Below, one piece after another: positions 8,616 through 14,934 of a DNA stretch of 35,223 nt. The DNA comes from an uncultured Phascolarctobacterium sp. (lineage in GTDB: Bacteria > Bacillota > Negativicutes > Acidaminococcales > Acidaminococcaceae), in NCBI GenBank assembly GCA_947589605.1, contig CANQBR010000019.1, positions 1 to 35,223 on the forward strand. Direction: 5' to 3'. Position numbers and translations under genes: made by a program. The stretch's first letter is position 1. Each line of letters begins with the position of its first letter. Under the pieces are notes generated by a model. The model had not been told where the DNA came from and did no database searches. It saw only the letters and a list, made by a program, of their open reading frames with translations.

Positions 8616-8860
8616 TGACAAAGTTCAGTGTGAAAACGGTTTATTTGCTCGTGGCCGCTGTTTTGCTGCTGTGCGTCTTGGGTGAGTTCATGGGAGTTCA
8701 TCTGCACGGCGCCGAGTGGTGGCCCCTGCCGATAGGCTACAACATTTTCTTCGGCTTCGTGGGAGCGTGGGTGCTGATCATTTTGGCCAAAATGATCATG
8801 GCGCCGCTGCTGCAGAGAGATGAAGATTATTACGACCGGGGAGGTGAGAAGGATGCTTGA
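8615..8860 (+). CDS. Small two-helix membrane protein in the antiporter operon
   Basis: An 81-residue protein with hydrophobic helices at about 8-24 and 48-70, separated by HLHGAEWWPLPIGYN and ending in a charged tail (QRDEDYYDRGGEKDA). ATG 8615 shares its first base with the preceding stop and has GGAGGGTGG upstream; an upstream in-frame start would overlap the previous gene by 31 bases without a better ribosome site. I do not recognise the family. Its position between two antiporter-like subunits suggests an accessory or assembly subunit. It overlaps the next start by eight bases. Confidence 0.8.
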   Translation: MTKFSVKTVYLLVAAVLLLCVLGEFMGVHLHGAEWWPLPIGYNIFFGFVGAWVLIILAKMIMAPLLQRDEDYYDRGGEKDA

Positions 8861-10595
8861 TATCATGCTTCACCCCGGGTTGATACTGATCTTGGCAGGC
8901 TTCCTCGCTTTGGCAGCGCCCAAACAGCTGCGGCGGTTCATCATGATCGCGGGTCCTCTCTTTGCGGTCGTCGCCGCCCTGCTTTTGCCGCTGGGGACCA
9001 CTTGGGGCTTCGATTTCGTGGCGGGCTATCATGTGCAGCTCATCTACGTAGACAAGCTGAGCTGGCTCTTCACTTTCATCTTCTCCGTGCTGGCGGCCAT
9101 CTGCAGCATCTATGCCGCTCACAACGAGAACAAGATGGAGGCTCTCTGCTCCCTTTCCTACGCCGGCTGCGCCATCGGCGTCACCTTGGCTAAAGATTGG
9201 CTGTGCTTCATCTTCTTCTGGGAAGCTTTGGCCTTCACTTCTCTCTATCTTGTATGGTGCAACCACACACCCGAGTCCCGCAGAGCAGGCTTTCGCTATT
9301 TGCTGGTCCACATGCTGGGCGGCAACCTGTTGCTCTTCGGCATTTTCCTGACGGTGAGCGGCGGCAACTTCGAAGTGGGCAACCTCACGGCAGGGCCTCA
9401 CGGTTATGCTTACTGGCTGATGCTGGCCGGTATGTGCGTCAATGTGGCCATGCCCCCGGTCAATGCTTGGTTGGTAGATGCTTACGGCAACTCCACTCTC
9501 ACCGGCGGCGTTTTCATGAGCTGTCTCACCACTAAGGTAGCGGTCTATGCTTTGGTCCGCGTTTTTGCCGGCACCGATCTTTTGATGTGGGGCGGCGCTC
9601 TGATGGCAGTCTACGGGGCCAGCTATGCGATCATGGAGAATGACATGCGCAAGCTTTTGGCTCATCACATCATCAGCCAGACCGGCTTCATGGTGGCCGG
9701 CGCCGGCATAGGCACCGGCATGGCTCTTAACGGCGCCACCGCCCATGCCTTCTGCGACATCCTCTTCAAATCTTCTCTCTTCATGTGCGCCAGCACCATC
9801 ATCTATGCCACCGGTATCCGCCGCATCAACGAGATAAGCGGCATGATGAAGAGGCTGCCGCTCGTGGGCCTGTGTTTCTTCGTGGCGGCTTTCTCTATCT
9901 CGGGCATCCCCCTGTTCAACGGTTTCGTCAGCAAGGTGATCACCGTGCATGCAGCGGCCGAGGCAGGCAACGGGCTGCTCTTCTCGTTGCTGGAATTGGC
10001 CAGCATCGGTACCTTTTTGTCCATCCCTTTGAAGATGGGCTACTTCATCTTCCTGCGGTCCGACAGCAAAAAGGTGGCCATCAAACGGCCGGTGCCTGTC
10101 AATATGTATGCGGGCATGTGCATCGGCGCCTTCCTGTGCACCCTTTACGGTGTATATCCCGACCTGCTGTATCGCCACTTTGCTTTTGAGATGGCCCCCT
10201 ATCATCCCTTCACCGCCGATAAAATTTTGCAGACGGCGGAGATGCTGGGCATGGCTATGGTGCCCTTCCTGATGTATCTGCCCAAGATGGAGCCCCACAC
10301 GGCCATCAGCTTGGACACCGACTGGTTCTATCGCAAACCTTTCGGCTTCCTCGTGGTGCGCTGCGCCGAATTGTTCTGCGCTCTGTGCGGCGGGTTGGGC
10401 AACGCATGGAACGTGCTCTACGAAAACTTTATGGGGATGACGGCCAATCCCATGAATATTTTGGATGCCAGACCTTTCAGAAGGGTGAAACATTACAGCC
10501 CGGATAACTATCGTACTTCCATCGCCGACCCGATGATGATCACATTGACGGTGCTGGTAGCGAGCATCCTTTACTTCATCTCCCGCATCCAATAG
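8853..10595 (+). CDS. Third NuoL/M/N-family antiporter subunit, variant proton channel
   Basis: A 580-residue polytopic protein and the last gene of the operon. Start ATG 8853 follows GGAGGTGAGAAGG; the upstream in-frame ATG at 8820 lies inside the previous gene and is less likely. Glu124 (CFIFFWEALAF) and Lys228 (LTTKVAVYALVR) are retained. The position of the key helix-7 lysine is Asn197, in the block MCVNVAMPPVNAW, and the usual HGW is NAW. The C-terminal extension contains DTDWFYRK, seen in several NuoL-type subunits, and ends in a hydrophobic helix. Other family members in the operon keep the lysine and histidine, so this subunit may be structural or transport differently. Confidence 0.88.
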   Translation: MLDIMLHPGLILILAGFLALAAPKQLRRFIMIAGPLFAVVAALLLPLGTTWGFDFVAGYHVQLIYVDKLSWLFTFIFSVLAAICSIYAAHNENKMEALCSLSYAGCAIGVTLAKDWLCFIFFWEALAFTSLYLVWCNHTPESRRAGFRYLLVHMLGGNLLLFGIFLTVSGGNFEVGNLTAGPHGYAYWLMLAGMCVNVAMPPVNAWLVDAYGNSTLTGGVFMSCLTTKVAVYALVRVFAGTDLLMWGGALMAVYGASYAIMENDMRKLLAHHIISQTGFMVAGAGIGTGMALNGATAHAFCDILFKSSLFMCASTIIYATGIRRINEISGMMKRLPLVGLCFFVAAFSISGIPLFNGFVSKVITVHAAAEAGNGLLFSLLELASIGTFLSIPLKMGYFIFLRSDSKKVAIKRPVPVNMYAGMCIGAFLCTLYGVYPDLLYRHFAFEMAPYHPFTADKILQTAEMLGMAMVPFLMYLPKMEPHTAISLDTDWFYRKPFGFLVVRCAELFCALCGGLGNAWNVLYENFMGMTANPMNILDARPFRRVKHYSPDNYRTSIADPMMITLTVLVASILYFISRIQ

Positions 10596-10642
10596 TCTGT
10601 CGGGAAGATCGCGGCTCGGTGAGCCGCAGCGCAAAAAAACAC

Positions 10643-10690
10643 AAAGCCATATTCGGAGGCAGTTCCGAGTATGGCTTTTGTTTTTTTTGA
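10643..10690 (+). terminator. Intrinsic terminator of the antiporter operon
   Basis: A 14-bp stem, AAGCCATATTCGGA (10644-10657) with TCCGAGTATGGCTT (10664-10677), with a single G-T pair and a six-base loop, is followed by TTGTTTTTTTT. It lies 48 bases after the last antiporter gene. A second 7-bp hairpin without a T-run (GCGGCTC/GAGCCGC, 10611-10627) precedes it. Confidence 0.93.
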
Positions 10691-10752
10691 AAGCAATGAG
10701 ATCTTAAGGCAAAGTCTAAATCTAAAAGGCAAAGTCCTTCGCTATCGAAGCA

Positions 10753-11045
10753 AACAGAAAAAAGAGGCGGTGCTCTCGTCCTGACTTAAACGAAAAGTCC
10801 GACGATCAATAAACTCTTATTCAAATGGAAAAGTCGACAGCCGAAAAGTTCTTGGCAAAATGGAAAAGTCGACAGCCAAAAAGCACTTAGCAAAATGAAA
10901 AAGTCAGCAGTCAAAAAGCTCTTGGCAAAATGAAAAAGTCAACGACAGCCGAACCTCGACCGAAAAGAAAAAGTCAGAGATCACTGCGCTCATATAAATA
11001 TGAAAAAGTCGGCGGTCGATAAGTTCCCGTTAAAATAAAAAACGC
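10753..11045 (+). repeat. Degenerate tandem array with 35-bp period (array 1)
   Basis: The core GAAAAAGTC, preceded by AAAT, recurs at exact 35-base steps. Unit starts are at 10788, 10823, 10858, 10893, 10928, 10963, 10998 and 11033, with a weaker unit at 10753. Units 2-4 are most alike; the outer units drift but keep the A-tract and the phase. A typical unit runs AAATGAAAAAGTC, a GC-rich part like GACAGCC, then AAAAGCTCTTGGCA. There is no coding potential. This array accounts for most of the 600-bp gap between the antiporter terminator and the larA promoter. No function is known to me. Confidence 0.88.
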
Positions 11046-11094
11046 AAACTCCGAAACGCCTCGGCCGCTGTCTTACATTTCGGCCTCCTTTTAC

Positions 11095-11124
11095 TGGACA
11101 AGGCGGGAGGCCGACAGGTATAAT
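11095..11124 (+). promoter_or_regulatory. Promoter of larA
   Basis: TGGACA (11095-11100) and TATAAT (11119-11124) are separated by 18 bases. The transcript would have a leader of about 70 bases before larA. Confidence 0.8.
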
Positions 11125-11203
11125 ATATCCAGAAAAGAAGTCCGGCGGCGAAGCCCGGCAGAGAACGGAGCACACGCACCGAGGCCCCAAGGAGGTTTTC
11201 AAA

Positions 11204-12481
11204 ATGAAGCTGACCCGTTACGCTTACAAATACGGCCACGGCGAAAAAGAATTCACTCTCGACGCCGATAAGGTGTTGGCAGAGATCCGCACCGCAGACG
11301 TGCCTTTATTGGAGAATTTGGAAGAAGCCGTCCTGAAGGCCATCTATGAGCCTATCGGCTGTCCTTCGCTGGCGGAGCTAGTAAAGCCGGGGCAGAAGAT
11401 CGCTTTCATCTGCAACGACCCCACCCGCGTGGCCAACAGTTTCGACTTCATGCCTATTTTGGTGCGCGAGCTGAACAAGTTGGGCATCAAGGACGAGGAT
11501 ATGCGCATCGTGTTCGCTTTGGGCACTCATCGAGACATGACCGAGGCGGAGATGACAGAGGCAGTGGGGCAGAACGTGGCCTCCCGCCTGAAAATGTACA
11601 ACAGCAATTGCAAAGAAGAAGGAGCCTTTCAATATTTCGGCACCACCAGCTTCGGCACGCCTGTGTGGCTGAACAAGCTGATCTGCGATGTGGACTTGGT
11701 GATCCTCACCGGCACCATCGTCCATCATTTCTTCTCCGGCTTCGGCGGCGGCCGCAAAGCAGTGCTGCCCGGCTGCGCCGCCATGGAGACGGTGCGGAAA
11801 AATCACAGCCTCATGCTCAGTCCCGCTTCCGGCTTGGGCAAATTGCAGGGGAACCCGGTCTATGAGGATCAGATGGAAGGCGTGGGCCTTTTTGCCAAAG
11901 AGCACAGGCTGTTCCTCTTCAATGCCATTTTGAATGCCAAGCACGAATTTTTGAAAATTTTCGCCGGTGATTGGCGCTTGGCCCATCTTGAGGCCTGCAA
12001 GTTTGTGGACAAAGTTTACGGCGTGCCCATCCCCGCCCCCGCCGATATCGTCATCGCCAGCTGCGGCGGTTATCCCAAAGACATCAACATCTACCAATTG
12101 CAAAAGACCATGGACAACGCTTGGTGCGCCGTGAAGGAAGGCGGCGTGGTGATCATCATCGGCGAGTGCGAAGAAGGCAGCGGCAGCGCAGCTTTGGAGC
12201 AGGCTCTGCGGGAGAATCCGTCTCCCGATGCCATCGCGGCCAAATTGGCAGCCAACTTCGTCATCGGCGCTCACAAAGCTTACGCCATCACCCGCCTGAT
12301 GAAGAAGGCCCGTTTCATTTTGGTCTCCGCTCTCGACAAACAGATCGCAAAGGACCTGCTCTTTGAGGCCGTAGACAGCGTCGATGAAGCCATCGCCAAA
12401 GCAGAGACCTATGTGGGGAAAGAGCACAGCATCATTTTGATGCCCCAGGGCAGTTTGACCGTGCCCCTTTTGCAGAAATAG
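11204..12481 (+). CDS. larA: Nickel-pincer-dependent lactate racemase family protein LarA
   Basis: LarA interconverts D- and L-lactate by hydride transfer to a nickel-pincer nucleotide. At 425 residues the length is right. His109 (GTHRD), His175 (GTIVHHFFSGF), Lys185 (GGGRKAVLPG) and His201 (RKNHSL) match the cofactor and catalytic residues H108, H174, K184 and H200 of Lactiplantibacillus LarA with a one-residue offset; Arg75 in DPTR and GGYPKDINIYQ are also typical. The AAGGAGG ribosome site is strong. The cofactor genes larBCE lie 1.6-4.6 kb downstream on the opposite strand. LarA homologues also racemise other 2-hydroxy acids, so the exact substrate is open. Confidence 0.92.
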   Translation: MKLTRYAYKYGHGEKEFTLDADKVLAEIRTADVPLLENLEEAVLKAIYEPIGCPSLAELVKPGQKIAFICNDPTRVANSFDFMPILVRELNKLGIKDEDMRIVFALGTHRDMTEAEMTEAVGQNVASRLKMYNSNCKEEGAFQYFGTTSFGTPVWLNKLICDVDLVILTGTIVHHFFSGFGGGRKAVLPGCAAMETVRKNHSLMLSPASGLGKLQGNPVYEDQMEGVGLFAKEHRLFLFNAILNAKHEFLKIFAGDWRLAHLEACKFVDKVYGVPIPAPADIVIASCGGYPKDINIYQLQKTMDNAWCAVKEGGVVIIIGECEEGSGSAALEQALRENPSPDAIAAKLAANFVIGAHKAYAITRLMKKARFILVSALDKQIAKDLLFEAVDSVDEAIAKAETYVGKEHSIILMPQGSLTVPLLQK

Positions 12482-12522
12482 CAAAGCATTCGTCTCCATG
12501 GTATTATATTTTCCGAAAACCC

Positions 12523-12551
12523 TTGATTTTCTTAGACTTTGCGACTATAAT
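12523..12551 (+). promoter_or_regulatory. Promoter of the XRE regulator gene
   Basis: TTGATT (12523-12528) and a perfect TATAAT (12546-12551) are separated by 17 bases. No clear terminator was seen between larA and this promoter. Confidence 0.82.
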
Positions 12552-12621
12552 CATAACTGTTGCGGCAGTTGATTATCGTAATATATCGGACTAGAGCAAA
12601 AGAAAGGTGATGTTTCGCAAT

Positions 12622-13065
12622 ATGGAAGTATATGTTGATTATAAGGCGATAGGCGCCAGGATCAAACAAGCACGCCAAAGGAAGCACATTACTCAGGGAG
12701 CCGTGGCGCAAATAACCGGGCTGTCGACGCCTCACATCAGCAATATCGAGACCGGCAACACCAAACTGGGGCTGCCCACCATCATCAGCTTGGCCAATGT
12801 TTTGGGCGTGTCCGTGGATGAGCTTTTGTGCGACAGCGTGACCCACAGCGAAAACATTTTCCGCAAAGAGTTGGCCGATATATTGAACGATTGCACCGTT
12901 GACGAACTGCACATCATCTCGGAGCTGGCCAAGGTGATCAAGAAGGCTGAGATCAATCAGATCAAGAAGCCCCGCATCCGCCGCACCAAGGCCCAGATCC
13001 TTGCCGACAGAGCAGCGGCCGAAGAGGCGGCCAGAAAAGCCGAGGCAGCAGCCAAAGAGGGCTGA
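12622..13065 (+). CDS. XRE-family transcriptional regulator
   Basis: A 147-residue protein with a Cro/CI-type helix-turn-helix at about residues 6-62: IGARIKQARQRKHITQ, then AVAQITGLSTPHISNIETG and LANVLGVSVDELL, all typical of the family. The C-terminus is Lys/Arg- then Ala/Glu-rich (KPRIRRTKAQ onward), probably a helical basic tail. ATG 12622 (MEVYVDYKAIG) fits the AAAGGTG site; ATG 12610 would place the site too close. It lies between larA and tRNA-Thr, so it may regulate larA or simply be local. The target is unknown. Confidence 0.87.
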   Translation: MEVYVDYKAIGARIKQARQRKHITQGAVAQITGLSTPHISNIETGNTKLGLPTIISLANVLGVSVDELLCDSVTHSENIFRKELADILNDCTVDELHIISELAKVIKKAEINQIKKPRIRRTKAQILADRAAAEEAARKAEAAAKEG

Positions 13066-13076
13066 GCCGCCGTCGA

Positions 13077-13106
13077 TTGACAAAAGCAGCTCTTTTACCT
13101 TATAAT
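13077..13106 (+). promoter_or_regulatory. Strong promoter of tRNA-Thr
   Basis: Perfect TTGACA (13077-13082) and perfect TATAAT (13101-13106) with an 18-base spacer, 14 bases before the mature tRNA 5' end. Confidence 0.9.
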
Positions 13107-13120
13107 AACCTATGCACGAC

Positions 13121-13196
13121 GCTACTGTAGCTCAGCTGGCAGAGCAGCTGATTCGTAATCAGCAGGTCGCAGGTTCGAATCCCGTCAGTAGCTCCA
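13121..13196 (+). tRNA. tRNA-Thr(CGT)
   Basis: A 76-base cloverleaf. The acceptor stem GCTACTG (13121-13127) pairs perfectly with CAGTAGC (13186-13192). The anticodon stem GCTGA/TCAGC encloses the loop TTCGTAA, with CGT at 13154-13156, which reads ACG (Thr). The T-arm contains GGTTCGAATCC and the 3' CCA is encoded. It has its own promoter and terminator. Confidence 0.96.
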
Positions 13197-13205
13197 AAAG
13201 AACTA

Positions 13206-13238
13206 AGCTCCCAGACCTGAGTTTGGGAGTTTTTTCTT
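13206..13238 (+). terminator. Terminator of tRNA-Thr
   Basis: Stem CTCCCA (13208-13213) with TGGGAG (13224-13229), followed by TTTTTTCTT. Confidence 0.87.
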
Positions 13239-13348
13239 AGGCGCCGCCGACACGGGCCCGCCGTCGAGAGATGTTGCCTTCTGTTATCGAGGCAGGAGCG
13301 GCGAGCGGTCGACGTAAAAAATTGCACTTTTTTAAAGAAAGGCAAAAG

Positions 13349-13945
13349 ATGAAGCAACTCCTCATCACCGGCTTCGATCCCTTTGCTCACTACAGCATCA
13401 ATCCTTCTTGGGCGGCGGTGCAGGCGCTGCCGCAGGAAGTGGCGGGCTTTGCCCTGACCAAGGTGCTGCTGCCCAACGTTTACGATCTGGAATGGAAAGT
13501 GCTGCGGGAACAGATACCGTCCCCCGCTCCCGACGCAGTGCTTTTGACGGGCATGAACAGCGGCAGCACTAAAGTGTGTATCGATCAGGTGGCCGTGAAC
13601 ATGCGGGATGCCCGCATCGAAGACAATATGGGCCGCCGCCCCCGCGGGCAGGAAGTGGTGGCGGGAGGGCAGGCCAGATATCATGCCACCATACCGGCCG
13701 GAGAATTGGTGAGCCGCCTGCGGAAGGAAGGCTACCCGGTGGCCCTCACTCCTCGTGTGAACGGGTTTTTGTGCAACGATATTTTTTATTTCACCGCCCG
13801 GCATTTTGCCGGCACTGCCACCAAAGTGGGCTTCGTCCACATCCCCTACGTGCCGGAGATGGTCTTTGACGAAAAAAAGGCTCTGCCTTTGGCCGAGAGC
13901 GTGGCCGTGCTCACGCGCCTCATAGAACTGTTGGCAGAAGAATAA
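13349..13945 (+). CDS. pcp: Pyroglutamyl-peptidase I (peptidase C15) family protein, divergent
   Basis: The family removes N-terminal pyroglutamate from peptides in the cytoplasm. The 198-residue protein starts at ATG 13349 after AAAGAAAGG. ITGFDPFAHYSINPSW is the family N-terminal motif (TGFdPFgg...NPs). The catalytic Cys lies in NGFLCNDIFY and His in GFVHIPYVPE. At the catalytic Glu, usually within ERVAIN, this protein reads DQVAVN, i.e. Asp. The rest of the block, NMRDARIEDNMGRRP, matches the family. It may still be active or have altered specificity. It is convergent with larE. Confidence 0.85.
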   Translation: MKQLLITGFDPFAHYSINPSWAAVQALPQEVAGFALTKVLLPNVYDLEWKVLREQIPSPAPDAVLLTGMNSGSTKVCIDQVAVNMRDARIEDNMGRRPRGQEVVAGGQARYHATIPAGELVSRLRKEGYPVALTPRVNGFLCNDIFYFTARHFAGTATKVGFVHIPYVPEMVFDEKKALPLAESVAVLTRLIELLAEE

Positions 13946-13953
13946 AACAAAAA

Positions 13954-13992
13954 GCGGACAGCACCGCAGTGACGGAGCTGCCCGCCTTTTTC
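13954..13992 (+). terminator. Terminator of pcp
   Basis: Stem GCGGACAGC (13954-13962) with GCTGCCCGC (13977-13985), one mismatch, followed by CTTTTTC. Confidence 0.82.
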
Positions 13993-14038
13993 TTGTGTGA
14001 GGAAAACACCCACTAAAAGTGGGGGTTTCTCATACAAG
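13992..14038. repeat. Long imperfect inverted repeat between convergent genes
   Basis: Outer arms CTTGTGTGAG and CTCATACAAG pair over ten bases with one G-T. They enclose a stem of AAA-C-CCCACT with AGTGGG-G-TTT, interrupted by small bulges, around an AAA loop. It lies between two terminator hairpins in the pcp/larE convergent interval and has no strong T-run of its own. Confidence 0.6.
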
Positions 14039-14041
14039 AAG

Positions 14042-14085
14042 AAGAGAGCTATCATGAAAGAGATGAAAGCTCTCTTTCTTTTTGT
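14042..14085. terminator. Bidirectional-type terminator hairpin near larE end
   Basis: AAGAGAGC (14042-14049) pairs with GCTCTCTT (14069-14076). The + side is followed by TCTTTTTG, and the - side by a C/T-rich run (CTTCTTCTTG). It sits nine bases beyond the larE stop and can serve as its terminator. Confidence 0.65.
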
Positions 14086-14093
14086 CTATGAGA

Positions 14094-14933
14094 TCAAACG
14101 GCATTTCCCTCGTTTTCGTCTAAAATTTTATTCATACTGCCGCTGCGGTAGCCCTGCAGATCCAGACTAACGTAAGTGAAGCCGGCTTTCCGCAAATTAT
14201 CGTAGATGATCTGCGCCTTGCTCACAGCTTTTTCCAGTTCGTCCGGCGCTGTTTCGATGCGGGCGAGCGGACCGTGGCAGCGCACTCGCACTTGCTTGAA
14301 GCCCAAGCTCAGAAGAAACTCTTCGGCCTTATCGATCCGTTCCAATTTGGCGGCGGTGATGGGGTCGCCGTAGGGGATGCGGCTGGAGAGACAAGCCAGC
14401 GAAGGCTTGGCCGCGGTGGGCAAGCCCAAAAAGGCGCTCAACTTACGAATGTCGTCTTTGGTGAGGCCTGCGGTCCGCAGAGGGCTGAGCACGCCGGCTT
14501 CCTCCAGTGCCCGCAGACCGGGGCGATAATCTTTTAAGTCGTCGAGGTTGGAGCCTTCGGCTAAATGCTCGTAGCCTTCTGCCTGCGCGGCCTGCCGTAA
14601 AGCGTCGATCAAAAATTTTTTGCAATGATAGCAGCGGTCGGGGGGATTGGCGGCGAAGACTGGCAGGGCCACTTCGTCCAGAGGGCAGAGGAGCTGACGG
14701 ATCTTCTCTTGCCGACAAAAAGCTTCTGCCGCCGTTGCTTCCCGCCGAGGAAAAGAACGGAGACAGGCGGTGAGAGCCAAGCACCGGGGGCCGAGAGCAT
14801 CTTTGGCAACTTTTAAAAGCAAAGACGAATCGACGCCGCCGGAAAAAGCGACGGCCACGCTGCCCAATTTCGACAGCTGCTGTTGCAGGGCGGCATATTT
14901 TTTTTGCAGGTCGGGGCTCAAAGAGGGAGCCAT
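14094..14933 (-). CDS. larE: ATP-dependent sulfur transferase LarE
   Basis: LarE adenylates the LarB product and transfers sulfur to it, twice, when the nickel-pincer cofactor is made. The 279-residue protein has the PP-loop ATP-binding motif SGGVDSS at residues 31-37, then EGSNLDD. Cys181 in ACLSSRIPYG corresponds to the sacrificial cysteine of the Lactiplantibacillus enzyme. Cys101 and Cys104 in DRCYHCKK are also present, the three-cysteine pattern reported for LarE proteins that carry an iron-sulfur cluster and act catalytically. Start ATG 14933 uses AGGAGG inside the end of larC, with one base between the genes. It is the last gene of larB-larC-larE. Confidence 0.94.
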   Translation of the reverse strand: MAPSLSPDLQKKYAALQQQLSKLGSVAVAFSGGVDSSLLLKVAKDALGPRCLALTACLRSFPRREATAAEAFCRQEKIRQLLCPLDEVALPVFAANPPDRCYHCKKFLIDALRQAAQAEGYEHLAEGSNLDDLKDYRPGLRALEEAGVLSPLRTAGLTKDDIRKLSAFLGLPTAAKPSLACLSSRIPYGDPITAAKLERIDKAEEFLLSLGFKQVRVRCHGPLARIETAPDELEKAVSKAQIIYDNLRKAGFTYVSLDLQGYRSGSMNKILDENEGNAV

Positions 14934-14934
14934 T

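Noticed and set aside
8796-10634. 612-codon minus-strand frame across the last antiporter gene
   Set aside because: It is rich in His, Gln, Asp and Ala, as expected for the complement of a hydrophobic membrane-protein gene, and has no recognisable motif or ribosome site.
10753-11045. Possible CRISPR array in the 35-bp repeats
   Set aside because: There is no alternation of constant repeats and unique spacers; the whole unit drifts, the repeats are far from identical, and no cas genes are present. The same applies to the arrays at 26993 and 34613.
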